DNA from: an uncultured Clostridia bacterium
GTDB lineage: Bacteria > Bacillota > Clostridia > Oscillospirales > Butyricicoccaceae
Assembly: GCA_947856675.1 (NCBI GenBank)
Contig: CANUCM010000144.1
Span: forward strand, 1-21,700
Direction: 5' to 3'
Length of the DNA: 21,700 nt
The first letter of the stretch is position 1, and the number at the start of each line of letters is the position of its first letter. This document shows positions 15,769 through 21,700 of this stretch, in pieces. A program made the translations under genes and the position numbers. A model generated the notes under the pieces. The model was not told where the DNA came from, made no database searches, and was given only the letters and a program-made list of their open reading frames with translations.

Positions 15769-17214
15769 TTATTCGCCCCGCAGGCAGGCCGCAATTTCCT
15801 CCCGCTCATCCAAGTGCAGCTTGACACCCTTTACCTCCTGATAGGTTTCATGCCCCTTGCCCATCAGGACAACCACATCGCCCGCCTGCGCCATACCCAG
15901 CGCATACCGGATGGCTTCACGCCGGTCCACAACAACGTGCACTTCGGCAGAGCAGCCCTCCAGCCCGGGCAAAATGTCGTCAATAATGCTCCGGGGGTCT
16001 TCAAACCGCGGATTGTCGGTCGTAACAATACACACATCAGCGCCTGTTCCGCCCACTTTCCCCATCATGGGACGCTTGGTTTTGTCGCGGTTTCCCCCGC
16101 AGCCGAACAGCGCAATCACGCGCCCCTTTGCAAAACCGCGCACGGCGGACAACACGTTTTCCATCCCGTCGGGCGAATGGGCGTAGTCAATAATGACGGT
16201 ATAGTCCTTTCCGGTGGGAACCACCTCTATGCGCCCCTTGACCCCGTGCAGGCTGCGCATGGCACCCACGACCTTTTGAAAATCCAAACCCAGCGCCAGT
16301 CCCACGCCGACGGCGCACAGCGCATTGTAAACCGAAAACATGCCCGGTATCGCAAGGCTCACCCGGCCGATGTTCCCCGTTGTCAGCGCCTCAAACTCGA
16401 TGCGGTCAGCCAGAAGCCGGATGTTTTTGGCCGTCAGATCGGCCGTGTCCGACTTTGCCGAATACGTCAGGCAGGGGCACTGCGCCGCGCTGAGCATCAC
16501 TTCATACCAGGGGTCGTCGGCGTTGACAACCGCTGCGCTGCAGTGGGAAAACAGCAGGCTCTTGGCGCGCGCATACTCTTCCATGGTGTTGTGAAAGTCC
16601 AGATGATCGCGTGTCAGATTGGTAAAGGCGGCTGCCGCAAAATGCAGCCCCTCCACGCGGTTTAGCACCAGCGCGTGCGACGACACCTCCATGACCGCCC
16701 AGGCGCATCCGGCGTCGCTCATGGCGCGCAGCAGACGAAACATATCATAAGACTCGGGCGTGGTGCGCTCCGCCGGCACTTCCTCCTGGCCTATCAGGGT
16801 GTGGTTTGTGCCCAAAAGCCCCACTTTTTCCCCTGTGCACTGCTCAAGCATGCCTTTGATAAGGTGCGTCGTCGTGGTTTTTCCGTTGGTTCCCGTCACG
16901 CCTACCAGCTTCATGCCGCGCGCCGGATGGCCGAAAAAGGCGTCGGACAATACCGCCAGCGCGTACCGGCTGTTTTTGACGACGACATACGGGCCGCTGC
17001 TGTCGGGAGCCTCCTCGACCACGGCCGCAGCACAGCCCGCCGCCAGCGCCTGCTGCACATAGCGGTGCCCGTCGGTCTGATATCCGCGCACGGCGACAAA
17101 CAGCATCCCCGGCGCAGCCTTGCGCGAATCATAGCAGATGTCGCTGATTTCCAAATCACCCGTGCATCCCACAAGGGTGTGCTCTGTTGCCTCAAGCAGC
17201 TGTGAAAGCTTCAT
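15769..17214 (-). CDS. murE: UDP-MurNAc-tripeptide synthetase MurE, meso-diaminopimelate type
   Basis: MurE adds the third stem-peptide residue to UDP-MurNAc-Ala-Glu using ATP. The 481 residues start at ATG 17214 with AAGGAGG, not at the longer upstream frame. Visible are the ATP loop GVTGTNGKTTTTH (105-117), MEVSSHAL, the carbamylated-lysine position Lys218 in YARAKSLLF, FGCGGNRDKTKRP and the specificity motif DNPR (400-403). DNPR marks enzymes that add meso-diaminopimelate, whereas lysine-adding enzymes differ at this point, so the wall is predicted to be of the meso-DAP type. That fits the aspartate kinase in the same window. It begins 22 bases after the PBP stop. Confidence 0.97.
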   Translation of the reverse strand: MKLSQLLEATEHTLVGCTGDLEISDICYDSRKAAPGMLFVAVRGYQTDGHRYVQQALAAGCAAAVVEEAPDSSGPYVVVKNSRYALAVLSDAFFGHPARGMKLVGVTGTNGKTTTTHLIKGMLEQCTGEKVGLLGTNHTLIGQEEVPAERTTPESYDMFRLLRAMSDAGCAWAVMEVSSHALVLNRVEGLHFAAAAFTNLTRDHLDFHNTMEEYARAKSLLFSHCSAAVVNADDPWYEVMLSAAQCPCLTYSAKSDTADLTAKNIRLLADRIEFEALTTGNIGRVSLAIPGMFSVYNALCAVGVGLALGLDFQKVVGAMRSLHGVKGRIEVVPTGKDYTVIIDYAHSPDGMENVLSAVRGFAKGRVIALFGCGGNRDKTKRPMMGKVGGTGADVCIVTTDNPRFEDPRSIIDDILPGLEGCSAEVHVVVDRREAIRYALGMAQAGDVVVLMGKGHETYQEVKGVKLHLDEREEIAACLRGE

Positions 17215-17236
17215 GTTTCCTCCTTCTCGGCGGAAA

Positions 17237-19453
17237 TTACTCCGCCCTCTGATCCATGTCGCTGAAGTCGACCGTGATAACCGTGCCCACGGCCACCTTT
17301 TCCTCTGCCTTGATGTCCTGCTTGACGGCAACCACATTGCCGCCTTCAGAGTTTATCGCGCCCGTCGCACGGATGTACAGGTTGATATTGCTCAGTGTCC
17401 TGCGGGCGTTTTCTATGGTCATTCCGGTCAAATCCGGCACGGTTACCAGCTTTTCGGACTTGGTGCCGCCCATGTACAAAATAACTTCTGCCTTGCTCGA
17501 CACCACGGCGCCGGCCGCGGGAATCTGATCGGTCACCACATCGCCGCTGCCTTCCGTGCGGTAATTGATGCCGTTTTGCTTCAGCGCGCTCTCCGCCTGC
17601 GCCCGGTCATAGCCGACCACGCCGGGAACGGTTACGTCTTTCTGCTCCATCTCATCCTCGGTGTATATCGGTTCCACCTCGAGATAGGGCAGCACGTCTT
17701 CCATGATGCGCCGGATAACCGGCGCCACGGTGATGCCGCCGGTCAGCGGATATACATCCGGCTCGTCGAGCATGACAAGCACGGCGATCTGCGGGTCGTC
17801 TGCCGGCGCAAAAGCGACAAACGAGGAAATGCGCAGACCCGTTACGCCCGTCGACAGCTCCTTGGCCTTTTTCTCCGAAGTGCCGGTTTTGCCCGCGATG
17901 CGATATCCCATGACATAGGCGTTTTTGCCGGTACCGACCGTGACAACCTGCTCCAGAATATCGCACATCTGCTCGGAGGTTTCCTCGGAAATGACCTGGC
18001 GCACTTCAGTGCGTCCGAAGCTTTCGACGATGTTGCCTTCACTGTCGATAATTTCCTTGACCACGTGCGGCTGCAGCAGCGTACCGCCGTTGGCCACCGC
18101 GGAAACCGCCGTGATAAGCTGCAGCGGCGTAATGGAAAAGTTCTGGCCGAACGCCGCGACAGCGAGGTCGGTCGGCCCCATATCGCTGAAATAAATGCCT
18201 TCCGCTTCGCCGGGCAGGTCGATTCCGGTTTTTTCCCGCAGCCCGAACGCGCGGAAATACTCGCTGAACGTGCTGATCCCCAGCGACTGGCCGATTTCGA
18301 TAAACGCCGGGTTGCACGAATTGCAAATGGCCTCCACAAGGCTCTGCGAGCCGTGCCCGGCCGGCTTCCAGCAGCTGATGCGCCACTTGTCAACCATTTT
18401 GTAGCCGGGGCAGTAATACCGGCTGTCCAGCGACACCACCTGCTCCTCCAGAGCCATGGAGGCGGTCAGGATTTTAAAAGTGGAACCGGGGTCGTACGCG
18501 TCGGATATGGCCTTGTTGCGCCACTGCTCGTTGAGCACTTCAGTGCGCTTTTTGGTGCGTTCCTCGCCGCTGAGCGCTTCCACAGCCGCGGCGTCCTCCT
18601 CGTCGACAATGGTAAACGGGTCGTTGGGATCAAAGTCCGGCTTGGTCGCCATGGCCAGAATGCCGCCGGTGTTGACATCCATGATGATGCCCGCGACCTT
18701 GTTGCGCACCTTGTTGTCATACAGCGCCATTTCCAGGTTTTTTTCCAGATAATGCTGAATGACTTCGTCAATGGTCAGCACCAGGCTGTTGCCGTCCTGG
18801 GCATCGTAGTACATCTCATAGTCAAAGGGCATTTCGTCACCCCGGGCGTTGGTTGCGCGCACCACACGTCCCGGCGTGCCCTTCAGCACATCGTCATATT
18901 CGCTTTCCAGACCGGAAAGCCCCTGCTCGTCGGTGCCGACAAAGCCCAGCACATGCGACAGGAAGTTTCCGAACGGGTAGTACCTCGTGGAATCCGGTAC
19001 CATATAAATGCAGTTGAGCTCGTTTTCGCTGATAAAGTCCCGGATTTTGTCGGTGACTTCCTTTTCAACGCCCTTTTTCAGCTCAGTATACGTCGATTTT
19101 TCCTGGACTTTTTTCAGTACCGTATCGTAATCCATGTCCAGCAGCTCGGACAGCGTGCTGGCTATCAGAAGGCCCTGCTCCTCGTCCTTGATTTTTACCG
19201 CTTCCAGTGTTACCGTTTCGGTAGAAGCGCTGATGGCCAGCGGCTTCATGTTGACATCGTAAATGGTGCCACGCACCGGCGTCAGCGTTTTGTCCCTCGT
19301 CTGCTGCGCCAGCGCCTTTTGCTGATAAAACTCATGGTTTATCACCTGCATGTAAAACAGGCGAACCGCCACACACAAGAAAACCGCGATTCCCAAAATA
19401 CCCGCTGAAATCAGCAGACGCTTCAGCATTTTATTTTCCGCATTTCGCCGCAC
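17237..19453 (-). CDS. ftsI: class B penicillin-binding protein with two PASTA domains (PBP2B/SpoVD-like)
   Basis: This transpeptidase cross-links peptidoglycan outside the membrane, at the septum or in the spore cortex. The 738 residues start at GTG 19453 with GAGGTGG close upstream. A signal anchor (about 11-33) is followed by the dimerisation domain, with PVRGTIYD and ALAQQTRD. The transpeptidase domain carries STFK (Ser324-Lys327, the acyl-enzyme serine), SCN (379-381) and KTG (522-524), all intact. Two PASTA domains end the protein (about 605-662 and 668-731), as in PBP2B; SpoVD usually has one. Being the only PBP in this cluster and next to ftsW and ftsL, it is most likely the division enzyme. 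A 112-base gap with a hairpin (19500-19538) separates it from the ftsL-like gene, so its expression may be set apart from mraZ-rsmH-ftsL. Confidence 0.94.
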   Translation of the reverse strand: MRRNAENKMLKRLLISAGILGIAVFLCVAVRLFYMQVINHEFYQQKALAQQTRDKTLTPVRGTIYDVNMKPLAISASTETVTLEAVKIKDEEQGLLIASTLSELLDMDYDTVLKKVQEKSTYTELKKGVEKEVTDKIRDFISENELNCIYMVPDSTRYYPFGNFLSHVLGFVGTDEQGLSGLESEYDDVLKGTPGRVVRATNARGDEMPFDYEMYYDAQDGNSLVLTIDEVIQHYLEKNLEMALYDNKVRNKVAGIIMDVNTGGILAMATKPDFDPNDPFTIVDEEDAAAVEALSGEERTKKRTEVLNEQWRNKAISDAYDPGSTFKILTASMALEEQVVSLDSRYYCPGYKMVDKWRISCWKPAGHGSQSLVEAICNSCNPAFIEIGQSLGISTFSEYFRAFGLREKTGIDLPGEAEGIYFSDMGPTDLAVAAFGQNFSITPLQLITAVSAVANGGTLLQPHVVKEIIDSEGNIVESFGRTEVRQVISEETSEQMCDILEQVVTVGTGKNAYVMGYRIAGKTGTSEKKAKELSTGVTGLRISSFVAFAPADDPQIAVLVMLDEPDVYPLTGGITVAPVIRRIMEDVLPYLEVEPIYTEDEMEQKDVTVPGVVGYDRAQAESALKQNGINYRTEGSGDVVTDQIPAAGAVVSSKAEVILYMGGTKSEKLVTVPDLTGMTIENARRTLSNINLYIRATGAINSEGGNVVAVKQDIKAEEKVAVGTVITVDFSDMDQRAE

Positions 19454-19474
19454 TGTACCACCTCAGGATTTACG

Positions 19475-19528
19475 CTATAGGATGAGAATTGCCTTTGTGA
19501 AAAAACGGGAGTAAGAAATGTTTTGCAT
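19475..19528 (-). CDS. possible 17-residue leader peptide upstream of the PBP gene
   Basis: ATG 19528 is preceded by GGAGGAG about six bases upstream and opens a frame of 17 codons (MQNISYSRFFTKAILIL) ending in TAG at 19475. Its start codon and early codons lie inside the terminator-like hairpin at 19508-19538. The PBP start follows 21 bases later. The arrangement recalls an attenuation leader, but no codon run for one amino acid is evident and the frame may be chance. Confidence 0.25.
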   Translation of the reverse strand: MQNISYSRFFTKAILIL

Positions 19529-19538
19529 TCCTCACTCC
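19500..19538 (-). terminator. terminator-like hairpin between the ftsL-like and PBP genes
   Basis: On the minus strand a 13-pair stem (19538-19526 with 19520-19508, two G-T pairs) closes a 5-base loop and is followed by CG and TTTTTT. This is a good intrinsic terminator inside the dcw cluster, about 27 bases after the ftsL-like stop codon. Downstream, TTCACA-16-TATAGC is a weak candidate promoter for the PBP gene. It may reduce read-through, separating the mraZ-rsmH-ftsL part from the rest. Confidence 0.75.
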
Positions 19539-19565
19539 TCCGGCTGTTTATGTATACTCTCTGTG

Positions 19566-20054
19566 TCAGTTCAAATATTCCACCACGGCGTTGAAGGTGC
19601 GGATAAGCCCGGCTATCAGTGCCGGCGTTTTTGCTTCTTCCTGCGCCATAGACGAATGTTCGGGGCTGCTGAGGTCAACGTAGGTCACCTGGGAGTCGTT
19701 CTGCTTGACCATCCCCATGTCCTGCGCGCACTGCTCGACATACGTCAGGTTGTACAGCTGCTCTTTTTTGGCGTTGAGTGCGTTTTCCTCGCTCTGCAGC
19801 TCGCTGAGCTGTTCTTTGAGCTCGGTGTTGTGCACCGCAAGCTCGGTCAGCTCCGTGTAGCCGCTCAAAATCATCATGGCCACGGCAAACACACAGGCGA
19901 TAATCACGGTGTATTTCCCGTACGGCACCTTTGCCGGAGCACGGCGGCGCGCCTTGTTCTCGGGCAAAAGCTCCATCTGGGCGCCCCGCGCTTCACGGGG
20001 CAGGGGCTGCCGGTATTGTTCCGCATTCTTTTTGCGCGCGGCCGATGCTGCCAT
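19566..20054 (-). CDS. ftsL: FtsL/DivIC-like division protein
   Basis: This is a small bitopic protein of 162 residues with the layout of FtsL/DivIC: a basic, Pro-rich cytoplasmic tail (1-45), one membrane helix (about 48-65), a coiled coil rich in Leu and Glu (about 69-100), and a short extracellular tail with YNLTYVEQCAQDMGMVK, the YxxxIxxxAxxxLGM-like region of the family. FtsL with DivIC and FtsQ activates the FtsW-PBP pair. Sequence conservation in this family is low, so the call rests on topology and on its position between rsmH and the PBP gene. The start is ATG 20054 with a clear AGGAGGAAAC. Confidence 0.82.
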   Translation of the reverse strand: MAASAARKKNAEQYRQPLPREARGAQMELLPENKARRRAPAKVPYGKYTVIIACVFAVAMMILSGYTELTELAVHNTELKEQLSELQSEENALNAKKEQLYNLTYVEQCAQDMGMVKQNDSQVTYVDLSSPEHSSMAQEEAKTPALIAGLIRTFNAVVEYLN

Positions 20055-20088
20055 GTTGTTTCCTCCTCACTGTCTGTGAAACTGTGCT

Positions 20089-21024
20089 TTATAATTTCTC
20101 TGCCGTTCTGAGCCGGGCCGAACGCGCGCGCGGATTGCTGCGCAGCTCTTCCTCTCCGGCCGTAACGCCGCCTTTGTCTATCAGGCGGACCTTCGGCTTG
20201 CGTTTGCAAACGCACACCGGAAATTCCTTGGGACAAATGCAGCCCTTTGCAAGCTCCGCAAAGGTCTGCTTGACGATCCTGTCTTCCAGCGAGTGAAAGC
20301 TTATCACCGCGATGCGCCCTCCCGGCCGCAGCAGCGGTTCGGCCCGCAGCAGCGCCTCGCGCACCGCCGTCAGTTCTCCGTTGACTTCGATGCGGATCGC
20401 CTGGAATGTGCGTTTGGCCGGATGCTGTTTTTCCCGCCTGGCCGCAGCCGGCATCGCGCTGCGGATGACTTCGCTCAATTCAGCCGTCGTGCGGATCTCG
20501 CCGCTGCCGCGCCGCCGCACAATGGCCTCGGCAATGCGCGCGGCATAGCGCTCTTCCCCATACTCTGAAATGATCTGCTTCAGCTGCTGTCCGCTGTAGC
20601 CGTTGACCACCTCAAAAGCGCTGAGTTCCTGCCGGCGGTCCATGCGCATGTCGAGCGGCGCGTCGTTTTGATAGGAAAACCCGCGCTCCGGCGTGTCGAG
20701 CTGATAAGAGGACACGCCAAGATCCAGCAAAATGCCGTCAACACCGGAAATGCCCAGGTTTTCCAGCACCTTGTCCATATCCTTAAAATTGCTTTTGACA
20801 AAATCAATGCGGCAGGCTGTGCCCGTCAGCCTGACCCGCGCCGCACACAGCGCGTCATCGTCGCGGTCAATGCACACGAGCCGGCCCTGCGCCCCGAGAC
20901 GCGCGGCAATCAGGCTGCTGTGCCCGCCGCCGCCCGTCGTGCCGTCGACATAAATGCCATCAGGACGAATGGCAAGGGCCTGCATGCACTCCCCGGCCAG
21001 AACCGGCACATGGTAAAACTCCAT
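20089..21024 (-). CDS. rsmH: 16S rRNA (cytosine-1402 N4) methyltransferase RsmH
   Basis: RsmH (formerly MraW) methylates N4 of a P-site cytidine in 16S rRNA using S-adenosylmethionine. The 311 residues are the usual length. HVPVLAGECMQAL (5-17), the SAM loop VDGTTGGGGHSS (26-37), IDRDDDAL, and the segment DLGVSSYQLDTPERGFSYQN (101-120) followed by LDMRMD are diagnostic. The C-terminal tail ends in the RARSARLR-type motif. The start ATG 21024 lies three bases after the mraZ stop and has only a weak GGGG site, so its translation is probably coupled to mraZ. Confidence 0.97.
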   Translation of the reverse strand: MEFYHVPVLAGECMQALAIRPDGIYVDGTTGGGGHSSLIAARLGAQGRLVCIDRDDDALCAARVRLTGTACRIDFVKSNFKDMDKVLENLGISGVDGILLDLGVSSYQLDTPERGFSYQNDAPLDMRMDRRQELSAFEVVNGYSGQQLKQIISEYGEERYAARIAEAIVRRRGSGEIRTTAELSEVIRSAMPAAARREKQHPAKRTFQAIRIEVNGELTAVREALLRAEPLLRPGGRIAVISFHSLEDRIVKQTFAELAKGCICPKEFPVCVCKRKPKVRLIDKGGVTAGEEELRSNPRARSARLRTAEKL

Positions 21025-21027
21025 ATG

Positions 21028-21444
21028 TCAGAACCCCAGCTCGTCCATGGCTTCGGCCGCCGCTTCGGACGTGACCTCACGGCTGTAAGCCAGCCAGCGT
21101 TCGGCGTTCCATATTTCCGCGCGGCCCGAAACGCCCAGCACATACACTTCTTTTTTCAGATCCGCGTACTCACGCAGGTGCGTCGGGAGCAAAATACGCC
21201 CCTGTGCGTCCACCTCACAGCTGGCCGCGCCCGAAAAGAAAAAACGCTGCAGGCCGCGTGATTTGGACATGGGCAGCGCGGCGATTTTTTTCTCCAGCTC
21301 GGCCCACGCCTCCTCCGAATACACAAACAGGCAGTTGTCCAGCCCCTTGGTCACAATAAAGCTGTCGCCCAGTTCTTCGCGCAGCTTGGCCGGAAAGAAA
21401 AGGCGGCCCTTGGCGTCAATATTGTGCGGGTACTGGCCCAGCAT
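21028..21444 (-). CDS. mraZ: transcriptional regulator MraZ
   Basis: MraZ is the DNA-binding regulator that usually heads the dcw cluster and represses or tunes it. The 138 residues hold the two SpoVT/AbrB-like halves, each with the DxxGR motif: DAKGR (10-14) followed by FFPAKLR, and DAQGR in the second half followed by LLPTHLR. It forms a ring oligomer in known members. The start is ATG 21444 with AGGTGGG upstream. Its likely operator, three 10-base repeats (21476-21505), lies in its own leader, so autoregulation is expected. Confidence 0.96.
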   Translation of the reverse strand: MLGQYPHNIDAKGRLFFPAKLREELGDSFIVTKGLDNCLFVYSEEAWAELEKKIAALPMSKSRGLQRFFFSGAASCEVDAQGRILLPTHLREYADLKKEVYVLGVSGRAEIWNAERWLAYSREVTSEAAAEAMDELGF

Positions 21445-21475
21445 CCTTTCCCACCTGCCTCATCTCAATGGTCTT

Positions 21476-21505
21476 TTGTGGCACTTTGCGCCACTTTCCC
21501 CCACT
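21476..21505 (-). promoter_or_regulatory. MraZ operator: three 10-base direct repeats
   Basis: Reading the minus strand, AGTGGGGGAA, AGTGGCGCAA and AGTGCCACAA follow each other without gaps at exactly one helical turn per unit. Repeated GTGG-type boxes upstream of mraZ are the known binding pattern of MraZ. They begin about six bases downstream of the expected transcription start, so binding would block the promoter or early elongation. Confidence 0.85.
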
Positions 21506-21517
21506 GCTTGTTCTTTT

Positions 21518-21546
21518 ATTATACGCAGTGGCAGTTGAAATTGCAA
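21518..21546 (-). promoter_or_regulatory. sigma-A promoter of the dcw cluster
   Basis: TTGCAA (21546-21541) and TATAAT (21523-21518) on the minus strand are separated by exactly 17 bases, about 75 bases upstream of the mraZ start. The MraZ repeats follow immediately downstream. I see no other equally good promoter between here and ftsZ. Confidence 0.9.
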
Positions 21547-21645
21547 GGGCTTTTTCATAATATTTACCAGAAAAAAACTGGTTTTTTTGAAAGAAAAGCG
21601 TGATTTTTTGAAACATAAAACATATGTTCGATTTTTTGGCAAAAA

Positions 21646-21680
21646 GAAACCCGCGGAACCGTTCTTTGTCCGCGGGTTTC
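21646..21680. terminator. strong inverted repeat, terminator of the neighbouring unit
   Basis: A perfect 12-pair stem (21646-21657 with 21669-21680, core CCCGCGGA) around an 11-base loop has T-rich sequence on both outer sides (TTCTTTT on plus, TTTTT on minus). It probably ends a gene lying beyond the right edge. The A/T-rich stretch 21547-21645 between it and the dcw promoter contains no convincing gene. Confidence 0.85.
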
Positions 21681-21700
21681 TTCTTTTGCATTGTTTTTGG

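Noticed and set aside
17138..19408. A very long plus-strand frame (756 codons) opposite the PBP gene
   Set aside because: Its length comes from GC-rich codon usage of the gene on the other strand. It has no ribosome binding site or recognisable domain, and the minus-strand gene has all three transpeptidase motifs.
21566..21588. ACCAG/CTGGT inverted repeat with flanking A and T runs
   Set aside because: The stem has only five GC-containing pairs and the surrounding sequence is A/T-rich; no adjacent gene needs a terminator here, as the stronger one at 21646-21680 serves.
21416..21691. A 91-codon minus-strand frame upstream of mraZ
   Set aside because: It spans a strong terminator hairpin, the dcw promoter and the MraZ operator, and is Lys- and Phe-rich as expected for translated A/T-rich DNA.

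Overview
The window looks like a chromosomal segment of an anaerobic Firmicute of the class Clostridia, most likely an Oscillospiraceae/Ruminococcaceae-type lineage. The basis is a GC-rich but Gram-positive-style gene set: strong AGGAGG ribosome binding sites, sigma-A promoters, a mraZ-led division and cell-wall (dcw) cluster, a PASTA-bearing class B penicillin-binding protein, and a YtvI-type sporulation membrane protein. This placement is inference. I see no rRNA, tRNA, CRISPR array, transposase or phage gene, so this is core chromosome rather than an island.

Layout. Positions 1-1863 (minus) hold the first 621 codons of an EF-G-like translational GTPase with non-canonical G motifs, behind a very good sigma-A promoter at 1983-2011. 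Positions 2041-4997 (minus) hold a two-gene unit: an rRNA/tRNA 2'-O-methyltransferase of the RlmB/TrmH type, then a 700-residue membrane protein with the skeleton of a P1B-type metal ATPase whose catalytic motifs are gone. That pseudo-ATPase is the least ordinary gene here. Positions 5112-6347 (minus) hold aspartate kinase with its own terminator. Divergent from it, 6500-8973 (plus) encodes YtvI and a MATE-family exporter. A bidirectional terminator at 8988-9024 separates these from the convergent dcw cluster.

The dcw cluster fills 9035-21546 on the minus strand. In transcription order it runs: promoter and triple MraZ operator, mraZ, rsmH, ftsL-like, a 112-base gap with a terminator-like hairpin and a possible 17-codon leader ORF, PBP2/FtsI-like (two PASTA domains), murE (DNPR motif, so meso-diaminopimelate is predicted), mraY, ftsW, murG, murA, ftsQ/divIB, ftsZ. 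murF, murD and ftsA are absent from their usual positions.

Together these genes make and use the cell-wall precursor. MurA commits UDP-GlcNAc, MurE adds the third residue, MraY and MurG make lipid I and II, and FtsW and the PBP polymerise and cross-link at the septum placed by FtsZ, FtsQ and the FtsL-like protein. MraZ autoregulates the set. Aspartate kinase feeds the diaminopimelate that MurE needs, although it is separately transcribed.

Points worth a second look: the pseudo-ATPase; the ftsL-pbp attenuator-like gap; the EF-G-like G motifs; the ftsW start, whose Shine-Dalgarno overlaps the only nearby canonical start codon; and the atypical C-terminal peptide of FtsZ.
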